Source: Sphingobium cloacae (GTDB lineage: Bacteria > Pseudomonadota > Alphaproteobacteria > Sphingomonadales > Sphingomonadaceae). From it: DNA of 64,000 bases. The notes below the pieces were generated by a model that was not told the DNA's origin, did not search any database, and saw only the letters and a list, made by a program, of their open reading frames with translations. The position numbers and the translations under genes are program-made. Positions 9,556 to 18,265 of the stretch are shown here, in pieces. Positions within the stretch are counted from its first letter, which is position 1, and the number at the start of each line of letters is the position of its first letter. Where the stretch lies: the NCBI RefSeq assembly GCF_002355855.1, contig NZ_AP017655.1, positions 186,001 to 250,000 on the forward strand. Direction: 5' to 3'.

Positions 9556-10424
9556 CGCTGCGGCTCCAGGCTCGCGCCGACAAGATCGCCGCCAAGCGCG
9601 CGGGGATCGGTTGCGGACACCGGCCCGGCCGAGAGGGCATCGAAAAAGCCGTCCTCTTCGCCGGCCCCGGTCAGGAACTGTTCGGGCCGGATATCACCCG
9701 CAAGCAGCCGCACCGCCTGATAGGCCGTCTGGATGAGATTGGGATAAGCCTCGACCCCGCTCGCGATCACCATGCGCTGCTGGCTGTTGCGCCTGATCAC
9801 CATCGTCGTCGGCGTGATCTCGACCCCGAACCGCTGGGCCAGCTCGGGCCTGCGCTCGATGTCAATAAGCGTGACCTGCCAGCCCATCTCCTCCTGGAAG
9901 CGCTGGACGATCGGCCACTGGACGCGGCAATAGCCGCAAGTCGAACGCGAGAACATGACCAGTGCGAACTCGTTGGCCCGGCCGCGCAGATACTGGCGAC
10001 GGACCTGATCCTTTTGCGCGGAAAGCTGGTCGCGGGCCTCGCCGACCATCGGATTGGCGGACTTGGCGTTGAGTTCGGGATTTTGGAGCATGGCGATCTG
10101 GGTGACTCCCGCGAAGGCGCGCGCCTTGCGCCTCGCGAAATCCTGCAACCGCCAGAAATCCGCCACGGCATCGACCGTCAGTACGGTCGCAGCATAGTCG
10201 CGTTGCTGCTCGATCAGATTCCTGATCTTCGGTGGTGTCCATGTCGCCAGCTCCGCCATCGGCGGGATCGCCGGCTTCATCAGCGCATCTGGATCGGCTT
10301 CATCATCCGCAGGGCCGGGCGGGGCCTGATACCACCAATAGCCGGTGCGCTGGTCGGCGGCTTGTGCAGGGGCCGGCATGGCAGGCACGAGCGCCGCCGC
10401 GAGCAGGAGGGCCGCCCGGCTCAC
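9552..10424 (-). CDS. traF: Conjugal pilus assembly protein TraF (thioredoxin fold)
   Basis: 290-residue secreted protein. GTG 10424 is the start: it overlaps the upstream TGA (GTGA) and is followed directly by a signal peptide ending PAQA. Family features include GYWWYQAPP near the N-terminus and the block RSTCGYCRVQWP. The CGYC active-site pair is at 163-166; F TraF lacks such cysteines, whereas many chromosomal and plasmid relatives keep them. It acts in the periplasm during pilus assembly. Confidence 0.92.
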   Translation of the reverse strand: MSRAALLLAAALVPAMPAPAQAADQRTGYWWYQAPPGPADDEADPDALMKPAIPPMAELATWTPPKIRNLIEQQRDYAATVLTVDAVADFWRLQDFARRKARAFAGVTQIAMLQNPELNAKSANPMVGEARDQLSAQKDQVRRQYLRGRANEFALVMFSRSTCGYCRVQWPIVQRFQEEMGWQVTLIDIERRPELAQRFGVEITPTTMVIRRNSQQRMVIASGVEAYPNLIQTAYQAVRLLAGDIRPEQFLTGAGEEDGFFDALSAGPVSATDPRALGGDLVGASLEPQR

Positions 10425-11017
10425 AGCAGTTTCTCCATGCGTTGGAGTTGTCCGATTTCGACCGGACCATAGTAACGGCTGTCGAATCCGCTCGCGTGCG
10501 GTGATCCGACATAGATTGTTCCGGGCAGGATGAGACCGTTGTCGGGTTGCCAATGATCGAGACGCTGACCGTCGTGACCGAAGGGCTTGCTGACGCCAAG
10601 CAGCCTGCCGTTGCAGTAATACCAGCCATCCCATTCGCCATAGGTCATGGACGGCTTCTCGATCAGCGAGATGCGGTCCCCTGGGAGGCACATGGCATAT
10701 TTGGTGACAGCAACCGGCTTGGGGCCGGCGAGCGGGTGCGACAAGGTGAACGAGACGAGATCGTCCCGGCCGATCGGTCCCGGCGCCTTGCGGACGAGCC
10801 ACGCGTCGATCGACGGGCTCATGACGATCGTCGCCTGCGGGATCGCCCACCAGGTGAAGAGGCCGACCGGCAACACGATGCCAAAGGCCTTCCACAGTTG
10901 CTTCGGGCGCGGAGGCTGGCCGAGCCCCGAACTGCCGAGCGCCACCGCCGCCTTCAGCGGCAGCGCCTTCAATTCGACGAAGCCGGCTTTAGCGGCCCTG
11001 AAGGCGAGCCTGAGCAT
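10421..11017 (-). CDS. S26-family signal peptidase of the transfer system (TraF/TrhF type)
   Basis: 198 residues. One membrane helix near 45-60 (FGIVLPVGLFTWWAIP) is followed by the catalytic serine region VMSPSIDAW (Ser67 or Ser69). The lysine block TKYAMCLPGD follows (Lys106). This is the layout of peptidase S26 enzymes that mature pilins and other transfer proteins. ATG 11017 has AAGGAGG six bases upstream, inside the end of trbC. It ends with a TGA overlapping the traF GTG. It probably processes TraA or other secreted components. Confidence 0.88.
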   Translation of the reverse strand: MLRLAFRAAKAGFVELKALPLKAAVALGSSGLGQPPRPKQLWKAFGIVLPVGLFTWWAIPQATIVMSPSIDAWLVRKAPGPIGRDDLVSFTLSHPLAGPKPVAVTKYAMCLPGDRISLIEKPSMTYGEWDGWYYCNGRLLGVSKPFGHDGQRLDHWQPDNGLILPGTIYVGSPHASGFDSRYYGPVEIGQLQRMEKLL

Positions 11018-11867
11018 CGCTGACCTCCTTCTTTCCGCCGAGGCGGGCATATTCTTCGAGAAGTCCGGAAAGCGCCGCGTCGCCATAGACGACATGGGCC
11101 GCGCGCGGGCTGTCATCCTCGCGCTCGCAATAGGGCAGGGCGGGATCGCCCGGCACCATGGCGAGCGCTGGAACGCGGGTGACACTGTGCTGACGGAAGA
11201 TCAGTGGATCGACGATCAACTGCACGTCGCGCATCGCGCAGGCCGGGCCTTCGCAGCCGGGATCATGGCGCAGGATCTCGGCCGAGAGCTTCGCCATCGG
11301 GGCGACCTTCGTGAGTCCGCCCGGCATTCCGCGAAAGGCGAGCACGCCGCCGACCCGTTCAAGTTGCCCTGCGTAGGTCCGCAGCGTTGTCACCGGCATG
11401 GACGAGGACACGAACAGCACCGGCACCCAGCCTTTGGCGCTCGGCGGCGCGGTGATGCCGACGACCGCCTCCATGTCGGGCGCTTCGAGGCCGAGAGCTT
11501 GGCCAAGGCGAAGTGCCATTGCTTCGCGTTCGGCCGCCATAGCCTCCTTGGCCTTGTCCATGGCTGTACGCGCGCGGGCGTCCATCGCAGGGGACGGGGC
11601 ACGCTTGCGCAGGCCTTCAAAGGCGCGGCGGCGGGATTCTTCCGATGGCGTCGGCAGTGACGTCGGACCGCGCGTTTCCGCTTCCTGCTTTCGGGCGGCC
11701 GTGGCGCGTTCGAGCCGGTCGAGTGCGGCCTCACCTTGCGCTGCTGCCCCATCACGCGCATTGTCCGGGCGAGGGTTGTCCTGCGCCAGAGCGGAAGCGG
11801 AGACGAGCATCGCCATCGCGGCGGCGAGAGGCCGCACGCTACTGGCCGATGGCCTGCATATGGGCAT
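10989..11867 (-). CDS. trbC: Type-F pilus assembly protein TrbC
   Basis: 292 residues. A signal peptide (AAAMAMLVSASALAQ) leads a long charged helical region (about 30-125) rich in Glu/Arg/Ala. A thioredoxin-like TrbC core follows with the recognisable VPVLFVSSSMP stretch and a conserved cysteine pair CEGPACAM. TrbC acts in the periplasm with TraW in pilus assembly; in F the domain can be fused to TraW, here it is separate. AAGGA lies eight bases before ATG 11867. It overlaps traN-C by 29 bases and the peptidase gene by 29. Confidence 0.9.
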   Translation of the reverse strand: MPICRPSASSVRPLAAAMAMLVSASALAQDNPRPDNARDGAAAQGEAALDRLERATAARKQEAETRGPTSLPTPSEESRRRAFEGLRKRAPSPAMDARARTAMDKAKEAMAAEREAMALRLGQALGLEAPDMEAVVGITAPPSAKGWVPVLFVSSSMPVTTLRTYAGQLERVGGVLAFRGMPGGLTKVAPMAKLSAEILRHDPGCEGPACAMRDVQLIVDPLIFRQHSVTRVPALAMVPGDPALPYCEREDDSPRAAHVVYGDAALSGLLEEYARLGGKKEVSDAQARLQGR

Positions 11868-12954
11868 CGATCTTGTCCTTCATGTCGATCTGGATGTCGG
11901 CCTGGGCGCGGGCCTCGATCTCGGAATAATATTCGGAAAGGTCCATTTTGGAGAAATCCAGCGCCTGGAACTCTTCCGGGGTGAAGCCGCGGCAATAGGG
12001 GTTCTTCGGCGTGCCCCAGCCGACGCTGTTGAACGATTTGAGCTGCGGGCGGCCCTGTTCCTGGATGATGCGGCCAAGCTTGGTGTTGAAGCAGCAATGG
12101 CCGCGCGACCGCTGGACGCAGACGCCGAGAATGCGCGAGGAGCAGTAGCGCCCGACCTCGTGGCACATGCCCGATCCCCGGAGCATGCCCACTTCCATGT
12201 CTTGCTGGTCACAGCCCGACAGCAGAAAATCCATCATGAAGTTGATCGCAAGGCTGATCGCGATCGAGGTCGGATCAATACCCGCGATGATGGCGTTTGC
12301 GCCTGATGTCGCGGCCTGACCAGCGGTCGCTCCGGCCCGGAAGGCTGTGTAGGCGGCGCTCATGCCGGTATAGACGCCTTTGGCCACGGCGATCTTGGTC
12401 TGGATCGATGAGATGGACGAGCCCATCCCGTCCTTGACGATCTTGCCCTTGTCCTTGCAGCAATTCTGGAATGTGGTGCGCAGCCCCGCCGGGCGGCAGC
12501 GCACCGCGCGCCCTGCGAAGATCTCGATATTGCCGAGACAATGCCCCTCTGCATCGACCACGCCGTCGGCGGGCGCGCCGGGATCGTCGATGACCGGATC
12601 GTCCTCGATTCCAGCGCCGTCGCTCCCCGTGCACGCATGGGGCGAGCACATCGGCGTTCCGCCGCCCGCCGGGGTCAGACATTGATGCTGCGATCCCAGC
12701 GGGCAGCTATATTCGCCCTGCGCATCGGCGACGCACATCGTCTGCTGGATCGGGCAGAGCCAGGCATCGTCCGCCATCGCGGAGCAGCTCGCGACCTCGC
12801 CGGGATCGCCGGCATCGCCATTGCCGTTGAGATCGGCCGCGCAGATCGGCTGCTGCGCCTGCGCCGGGCTGAATTGCCCTGCAAGCAGGAAGCCCACAAC
12901 GGCGAGCGCAATCAGGGCAACACGCGTCGGCCAGAAGAGAGGACGCCAGATCAT
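11839..12954 (-). CDS. traN: TraN-like mating-pair stabilisation protein, C-terminal part as a separate gene
   Basis: 371 residues with its own signal peptide (hydrophobic run ALIALAVVGFLLAGQ, cleavage near AQAQ). The mature part has 19 cysteines, including CCKDKGKIVKDG and GRYCSSRILGVCVQ. It ends with the WGTPKNPYCRGFTPEEFQ block typical of TraN C-termini. Start ATG 12954 overlaps the stop of the preceding cysteine-rich gene (ATGA). In F, TraN is one outer-membrane protein that contacts recipient porins. Here the two halves look like two separately exported, coupled proteins. Confidence 0.85.
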   Translation of the reverse strand: MIWRPLFWPTRVALIALAVVGFLLAGQFSPAQAQQPICAADLNGNGDAGDPGEVASCSAMADDAWLCPIQQTMCVADAQGEYSCPLGSQHQCLTPAGGGTPMCSPHACTGSDGAGIEDDPVIDDPGAPADGVVDAEGHCLGNIEIFAGRAVRCRPAGLRTTFQNCCKDKGKIVKDGMGSSISSIQTKIAVAKGVYTGMSAAYTAFRAGATAGQAATSGANAIIAGIDPTSIAISLAINFMMDFLLSGCDQQDMEVGMLRGSGMCHEVGRYCSSRILGVCVQRSRGHCCFNTKLGRIIQEQGRPQLKSFNSVGWGTPKNPYCRGFTPEEFQALDFSKMDLSEYYSEIEARAQADIQIDMKDKIDAHMQAIGQ

Positions 12955-14897
12955 CGCACTTCTCCGGTGCAGACGAGATCGGCGCCGCCGAGGCGGACGG
13001 TCTGCATCATCACGACCGCTTCGGGAAAATCGTCGAGACAGCCGCAGGCCGAGACGATCTCCTCGCCGGGGCCGGCGGGGCAGATGTCGCCGCCCGCGCT
13101 GCCGGTCTTGCAAGCGTGATAGAAGGTGTCCCAGCCGGTGGGCGCGTTCTGCTTCGCGCCGACCACGCCATCGAGCGCCGCCGCCGTGTTCCGGGTCGGC
13201 GCGCGCGTCTTGCAGACCGGCTCGCAGGCCGGGACCGAGCCGCGATCGGGCAGCGCAAAGGGACGCGAGGACGTGGCATGGCCCCCATCGGCCGTCTTCA
13301 CGCGGTCGGCGAGCATGGTCTCGGTCGAATGGTCGATGATATAGGCGCCGCGGCTGAGATCGGGCTCCGGCATCGATCCGGTGTCGACCATGCAGCGATA
13401 GCGTCGCTGGCGTCCGAACCAGTCGCGGGTGAGGCTGAGCGAACAGGCGCCGCCTTCGAACAGGCGGGTCTGCGGCAGAGGTGTGAGGCCGGTCGCGACA
13501 CCGTTACGGAAGATCTCTACGCCATCGACCGTTTCGTCATGGAGCGTGCAGTTGGCGTCGCCGGCATAGCCCGCACACAGGTCGACGATGCGCTCGGTCG
13601 GATTGCAGCTCATGTCGAGCAGCGCGTCGAACTGCGCGAAGGCTTCTCCCTCACCGCCGACCGCCACACGCATCGATATGACGTGCTCGCCCTCGGTCAG
13701 CCACGGCTTGAGATCGAGATTGGGATAGGCGTACCATGTCCGGCCCCGCTCACATTTTGCCGGCGGCAGACCGCTCCCGGTCCAGTTCGCGGGATTGGAG
13801 AGGACGAGTTCACCATCGATGCGAAGCTGAATCCAGTCGTCGAAGAAATATTGCGAGAGGCGGAACTGCAAGAGCCGGTCGGGATCATCGACGCGCAGTC
13901 GCATTTGGAACTCGAAGATGCGGCAGCTTCCGCCCCGCAGACTATCGTCACGTGGCGAGCCCATCTGGAAGGTCAGCCGGTCGGGCGACGGCGCGTAGGT
14001 CGCATAGGCTCCGCCGACATGTGCGATTACGTCCTCCGCCTTGGTGGCATTCAACGACACTTCGCGCGTGATGGTGCAGGAGCGGACTTGCTCGGCCTTT
14101 CCCATCCCGGCGGGCGAGCCCTTCAATGCCTGGAACACGCTGTTCGAAGCGGCCGCACTCGCCGCATCGCCCTGGATCGCAGCCGGGCTCGCCCGATAGG
14201 CGGTCTGGGGCAGCGAGGGGTCGGTCGAACAGGCAGTGCTCTGTGCGCCGGTATAGCGGATCGCCGGGCCATCGATCACCGCCTGCGCAACCCCGACACG
14301 CGGATCAGCGGTGGTGAGCGCACCGATCACGCCGCCGCCCAGATCCTTCAGCACTGAGGCCATATTGCCCCAGACGAGGTTCGACCCGCAGCTGTTGTTG
14401 ACGCAGTAGCAGCCGGCGAGATCGGTGAGGCCGACTTCGGTGAGCTTGAGATCGCCGCCGGAAGCCACGTCCCATTTGAAGCTCTTGCACAGGTTCCATG
14501 TGCCGGGCTGACAGGAGACGACGCCATTGGCGCAGATGCCCGATACCGGCACCGGCAAGGTCAACGTCTGATCGACCGCACCGTCGAGATTCTTGTCGCG
14601 GCTGATGCGGAGCGTGCCGATATCGCCCGTCGATGCGGGCTGCGCGATCAGCTCGAGCAGGGTGGCCGTCTTCTGGCAGGCGATATTGGGATTGAATGTC
14701 TGGCTGTTGTCGACGGTCGAGATCGCCTGTCCGGCAAGGCCCGGCGTCAGGTAATTCTCCTGGATCGCCTCGCTGTCGGATGTCTTCTCGCGCGAGGCTT
14801 CGGCGGCGGCGCGGGCGCGTTCCTCTATGGTCTGCGCCGACGCGGGGAGCGGCATCGCAAAGGCGGCTGTCAGAAGAGCCAGGCTGCACCGTTTCAT
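12951..14897 (-). CDS. TraN-like mating-pair stabilisation protein, N-terminal part
   Basis: 648 residues. A signal peptide (LALLTAAFAMPLPASAQ) is followed by a very cysteine-rich extracellular-type sequence (more than 20 Cys) with motifs such as GCYCVNNSCGS and RYRCMVDTGSMPEPD. It is placed exactly where traN stands in F-type operons, and with the next gene its combined length resembles long single-chain TraN proteins. ATG 14897 overlaps the previous stop. Its cysteines would need the Dsb-like proteins encoded in this operon. Assignment as the TraN N-half is from position, composition and coupling. Confidence 0.7.
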   Translation of the reverse strand: MKRCSLALLTAAFAMPLPASAQTIEERARAAAEASREKTSDSEAIQENYLTPGLAGQAISTVDNSQTFNPNIACQKTATLLELIAQPASTGDIGTLRISRDKNLDGAVDQTLTLPVPVSGICANGVVSCQPGTWNLCKSFKWDVASGGDLKLTEVGLTDLAGCYCVNNSCGSNLVWGNMASVLKDLGGGVIGALTTADPRVGVAQAVIDGPAIRYTGAQSTACSTDPSLPQTAYRASPAAIQGDAASAAASNSVFQALKGSPAGMGKAEQVRSCTITREVSLNATKAEDVIAHVGGAYATYAPSPDRLTFQMGSPRDDSLRGGSCRIFEFQMRLRVDDPDRLLQFRLSQYFFDDWIQLRIDGELVLSNPANWTGSGLPPAKCERGRTWYAYPNLDLKPWLTEGEHVISMRVAVGGEGEAFAQFDALLDMSCNPTERIVDLCAGYAGDANCTLHDETVDGVEIFRNGVATGLTPLPQTRLFEGGACSLSLTRDWFGRQRRYRCMVDTGSMPEPDLSRGAYIIDHSTETMLADRVKTADGGHATSSRPFALPDRGSVPACEPVCKTRAPTRNTAAALDGVVGAKQNAPTGWDTFYHACKTGSAGGDICPAGPGEEIVSACGCLDDFPEAVVMMQTVRLGGADLVCTGEVR

Positions 14898-15223
14898 GGC
14901 TGCCTCGCACGCGTACTGCGCGACCCGTAGGCGAAGCGCAGCACGTCTCCCGCCCAGAACGCGGCGGATCCGGGCGAGAGTACCCTATAGACGGCCTGTC
15001 CTTCGAAGATGGTCAGCGCGGCCGCCACCGAAGGCGTGGCAATAGGGGGGCTTGCCTGCCGCGATGGGGGGCTTTCGGCCGCGCTGACCGGGGGTGGAGC
15101 GACGGTGGCAGGGGGCACCGCCGCCGCTCCTTCCGCGCACCCGCCCACGGTGGGGAGCGTTCCGTGACGAGCGGGACAACCGCCCGTGCCGGGAGCGCGG
15201 GTTGGGGGAAGCGACCTGGTCAT
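14894..15223 (-). CDS. Small proline/alanine-rich protein coupled between traU and traN
   Basis: 109 residues, not recognised. It begins with ATGA overlap on traU (15220-15223) and ends with ATGA overlap on the traN-like gene (14894-14897), so ribosomes would pass straight through. A low-complexity Pro/Ala/Ser middle is followed by a compact C-terminus (TIFEGQAVYRVLSPGSAAFWAGDVLRF). There is no clear signal peptide or helix. The double coupling argues that it is translated. Confidence 0.65.
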   Translation of the reverse strand: MTRSLPPTRAPGTGGCPARHGTLPTVGGCAEGAAAVPPATVAPPPVSAAESPPSRQASPPIATPSVAAALTIFEGQAVYRVLSPGSAAFWAGDVLRFAYGSRSTRARQP

Positions 15224-16236
15224 GGCGTCGAAATCCCGGCGCAGCAGATCGCTTTTTCGAAGAGCATGAATTGGGCGTTGTCTTTGCCTGGTGCGTGCTT
15301 GCCAGATGTCCACAGTGCGCCGGGACGTCCGATGTTGACGCATTTCCCGCCTTTGACGGGCTCCATGATCTGGAATTTGTAGCGGCTCTTCGTCCAGATC
15401 GGCTGCGGCTTGAACGAACAGCCGTCTTCCGAATGGATCGTGAGCGCGCCGAGGCGGCCCATCATGAAGGTGCCGCGCGCGGCGAGGCCCGCCCAGGCTT
15501 CGACCCTATCGCCCATATGGATGTCGCCCGCGACCGGATAGGTGCTGCCCCAGCTGCCCATGCACCAAAACAAGGGATCGATGGTCTTGCCCGCGGCGGC
15601 CGCGGCGCTGTCGGCCATGCAGGCAAGACCAGCGGCGGGATTGCCGAAGAGGATTCCCTCGGGCTGGATGATCGCGCCCAGCGTGCCCGACTGCCAGGTC
15701 GGCAGCACCTCGGTGATCATCGCGACGTCGAAGCCGTCATCCTCGATGCACGGCAGGTCGGTGAACATGTCGAGCATCTTCCAGACCGGCGCGATGTAAT
15801 AGTGCATTTGCGCGAACAGCTTCGTCGTGTTCGTGCCGTCCGCGATCGACGACTGGCTGCCCTGCAGCTTGCCGCCGGTTGGCATTAGATCGACACCCAA
15901 AGCCATCATGCAGCCCGGTTCCGTCACCACATCGATCATGCGATTGGGCGTCCAGAACGACACTTTGACCCCAAACCAGAAGGTCGCGCCCTTGCGGCAG
16001 GCACAGAGCGGCTTCGACGCCGATTGCGCGTCGAGCGCCTTGTCGAGTTTGTCGTAGCTGCCGACGCGCACGCCGCCGATGGTAATCGGAAAGATGCAGT
16101 TCCAGCGCACCTTTGTGATCGGGTTGAACACCGTATCGCTGGGGCATTTGGAGGCGTGCGCAGGAGTGGCAGGCGCCAGCAGCGACAGCGCAATAGCCGC
16201 CGCGCCGGTCCGCAACATGGAAGCTACCCGGCTCAT
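15220..16236 (-). CDS. traU: Conjugal pilus assembly / DNA transfer protein TraU
   Basis: 338 residues. A signal peptide ends near THAHAS-like PATPAHAS; the mature protein has about 12 cysteines (KCPSDTVFNP, CACR, GCMM, FWCMGSWGS, AICCAG). It carries the TraU signature regions NCIFPITIGGVRVG and WGSTYPVAGDIHMGDRVEAWAGLAARG. It acts in the periplasm with TraW and TrbC for pilus assembly and DNA transfer. ATG 16236 overlaps the traW stop. Confidence 0.95.
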   Translation of the reverse strand: MSRVASMLRTGAAAIALSLLAPATPAHASKCPSDTVFNPITKVRWNCIFPITIGGVRVGSYDKLDKALDAQSASKPLCACRKGATFWFGVKVSFWTPNRMIDVVTEPGCMMALGVDLMPTGGKLQGSQSSIADGTNTTKLFAQMHYYIAPVWKMLDMFTDLPCIEDDGFDVAMITEVLPTWQSGTLGAIIQPEGILFGNPAAGLACMADSAAAAAGKTIDPLFWCMGSWGSTYPVAGDIHMGDRVEAWAGLAARGTFMMGRLGALTIHSEDGCSFKPQPIWTKSRYKFQIMEPVKGGKCVNIGRPGALWTSGKHAPGKDNAQFMLFEKAICCAGISTP

Positions 16237-16898
16237 GGATTTGCCTTTCGGGATTGGGCGCGGTCGGGCCGCACTTCGGTCAGTTCGAGTTTCTGGCCGA
16301 TCTGACGGATAATCACCGGCGCGACGGTGAGACCGAGCCGGTCCTTCACCCGCTCTTCGAGCATGAACAGCGCACGGCCATGGCGCTCGCCCAGCGACAG
16401 GGCGTCGTCGCTTGGATCACCACCGCCGGTCACGATGATCCAGTCGGTCAGCGCAGCGGTCTTGAGTGCCCAGCCGATATCGCGCGGATGGACGACCACC
16501 AGCTTTTGCGGGAGCGACACATAGGTGAGCGGATTGAAGGTGAAGCCCTTTGGATAGAGCAGCTTGCCGTCCGGGAGCCGAATCTCGGTATCGAGCGTGT
16601 AGAAAGGCACGACATGCCGGACCCGATCCTCGCGCGTCGTGGCGAGGGTCGCGCCCTTGAGCGCGCTCCAGCCAGAGCGTGGCCCGAACTTCTCAGCCAT
16701 ATTCGGGGGATGCTGCGCCGCACGGGCCTCGATTTCGGCCATCGCATCGGGCTCGGCGATCGGCCAGGTGCGCCCGATGGTCGAGGTCTCGGCGCGAGCG
16801 GCGGACGCAAGCAGCAGAGATCCGGCGATCAGCCCTGCGATCAAGGCGGACTGGAAGACGACGATCGGCCAGCCCGTGCGGTCGGATTCATCGGCCAC
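16233..16898 (-). CDS. traW: Conjugal pilus assembly protein TraW
   Basis: 221 residues with an N-terminal hydrophobic export segment (SALIAGLIAGSLLLASAARA). The TraW core follows: GRTWPIAEPDAMAEIEARA, VPFYTLDTEIRLPDGK, YPKGFTFNPLTYVSLPQ and a C-terminal Rossmann-like strand-loop WIIVTGGGD. It works in the periplasm with TrbC and TraU. The start overlaps the end of the preceding small membrane protein by 11 bases. Confidence 0.94.
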   Translation of the reverse strand: MADESDRTGWPIVVFQSALIAGLIAGSLLLASAARAETSTIGRTWPIAEPDAMAEIEARAAQHPPNMAEKFGPRSGWSALKGATLATTREDRVRHVVPFYTLDTEIRLPDGKLLYPKGFTFNPLTYVSLPQKLVVVHPRDIGWALKTAALTDWIIVTGGGDPSDDALSLGERHGRALFMLEERVKDRLGLTVAPVIIRQIGQKLELTEVRPDRAQSRKANP

Positions 16899-17124
16899 GG
16901 TGGCGCTCCCTCCATGGAACAGGCGGCGTCCGGCTTTCGCCGCAAACCGCGCAGATGAACGCCGACAGGCCGAGCACGAGGGTCAGCCAGATGAGCGCCT
17001 GGTTGCCGCCGAGGTCCGGGGCCGACCACAGCACCAGCCCCGACTGCACGATCAGCAGCAGATGAGTGCCGACCAGCAGGCGGATCGATGGCGGGCAAGG
17101 CGAGGTGGAGAAGATGCCGTTCAT
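16888..17124 (-). CDS. Small two-helix membrane protein in the trbI position
   Basis: 78 residues. Two hydrophobic helices (about 17-34 and 44-64) are separated by a short polar loop, with a basic C-terminal tail (WRERHRGR). It starts with ATGA overlap on the upstream gene and overlaps traW by 11 bases. In F the gene between traC and traW is trbI; this protein is shorter and not recognisably related. No domain recognised. Confidence 0.65.
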   Translation of the reverse strand: MNGIFSTSPCPPSIRLLVGTHLLLIVQSGLVLWSAPDLGGNQALIWLTLVLGLSAFICAVCGESRTPPVPWRERHRGR

Positions 17125-17948
17125 CGCCGCCTCCACCACAGCGTCAGCCGCGCTAGGCCGGTGTTGGCAAGATCGGAGAAGCCGAGAAGGAAGAAGAAGC
17201 CGACTAGGCACACGACAAGGACAAGCGGTGCATCGGTCATCACGGTGCCGAGCGGTACGCCAAACCGGGCCCGCATGGCGCTGAGCGTTATGGTGATGAT
17301 CGCGGCCTGGAAGACCGGAAGACCGAGGCCCCAGAGAAAGGTGCGTGTCTCCAGCCGATCGACGGTAAGATCCTCAATGAGCACCGTGATGTCGGGATCG
17401 CGGTCGAGATCACATGCGAGAATCTCGGTCTCCGGCATTGGTTCTGATGCAAGGACTGGTGGCTGAGCCTCGCCGGCGCTCACCAAGGTGTGGACGGTGG
17501 CACATGGCTGGGTGATCCGCCGGGGTCGGCGCAGAAGCCGCCGTGCAAGATCCTCCGATGCCAATGTCCAGGATGGAACGCGGCCCAGTATGGATGCAAT
17601 GCCAAGAGGCACCGCGGCGCCAGCCAGCGCGCATCCGCCGATTATCGCGGCGAGGAGCGGCGCAGGCCCGCTGCCTGCAAGCCCCTCGTGGGCGAGCATG
17701 AGATAGGTCGCTGCCGCGAAGCCTGATCCACCGAACGCAAGCGAGATCATGGTGCGGCGCGAGCGGGTGCGTTCGGACTCGAACAATTCGGTCTGCGCGT
17801 CGCTGGTCGCTTCGAGCATTCGGATATGGAGAGCCATCTCTTGTCGCGAGCGGAGCAAGAAGTCGTAGAGCGTTTCACCGGGCCTGCGCTCGGTGTAGGC
17901 CGGGATGAGATGACCATTGCCGTCGCGGTTGAGTGACACGGAGATCAT
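17121..17948 (-). CDS. Unrecognised four-helix membrane protein of the transfer operon
   Basis: 275 residues. A soluble N-terminus of about 65 residues (RPGETLYDFLLRSRQEMALH) is followed by hydrophobic pairs near 66-86 and 97-121. A soluble acidic middle with LDRDPDITVLIEDLTVD leads to two more hydrophobic segments near 205-225 and 235-257, then a basic tail. The hairpin-loop-hairpin plan suggests an inner-membrane scaffold. Coupled by ATGA overlaps at both ends. Function unknown. Confidence 0.7.
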   Translation of the reverse strand: MISVSLNRDGNGHLIPAYTERRPGETLYDFLLRSRQEMALHIRMLEATSDAQTELFESERTRSRRTMISLAFGGSGFAAATYLMLAHEGLAGSGPAPLLAAIIGGCALAGAAVPLGIASILGRVPSWTLASEDLARRLLRRPRRITQPCATVHTLVSAGEAQPPVLASEPMPETEILACDLDRDPDITVLIEDLTVDRLETRTFLWGLGLPVFQAAIITITLSAMRARFGVPLGTVMTDAPLVLVVCLVGFFFLLGFSDLANTGLARLTLWWRRR

Positions 17949-18265
17949 CGCGGCCTCCTGAAGCGGGCGAGCAGGCGACCCGCAGCGCCGGTGAGGCCGA
18001 TCAGGATGAGCCCGGTCACGAAGCAGCCGGCTCCGACGACGCCCGCGCCGCGCAGGACGAGACCGATCGGCTGATCGAGAACCACGCCGGCCGCGAGTAC
18101 CAGCGACGCGATCATCACCGATTCGATGACGACGAGCCGGAACCGCCAGCGCAGCGCATCGGCCTCGGCCCGCGCGGCGACGCGCGCCTCGACATAGGAT
18201 TCAAGATCGTCGCCCGGCGAAAGCTCGAGCGCGAGTTGGTTGGAATGCGACTTACGCTTGAGCAT
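17945..18265 (-). CDS. Unrecognised two-helix membrane protein following traC
   Basis: 106 residues. A polar N-terminal 50 residues with an Arg/Ala/Glu-rich helix (EARVAARAEADALRW) precedes two hydrophobic helices (about 52-70 and 75-97) and a basic end (LLARFRRPR). ATG 18265 is preferred over the adjacent ATG 18268 because GGAGG lies five bases before it. It overlaps the traC end by 14 bases. Function unknown. Confidence 0.65.
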   Translation of the reverse strand: MLKRKSHSNQLALELSPGDDLESYVEARVAARAEADALRWRFRLVVIESVMIASLVLAAGVVLDQPIGLVLRGAGVVGAGCFVTGLILIGLTGAAGRLLARFRRPR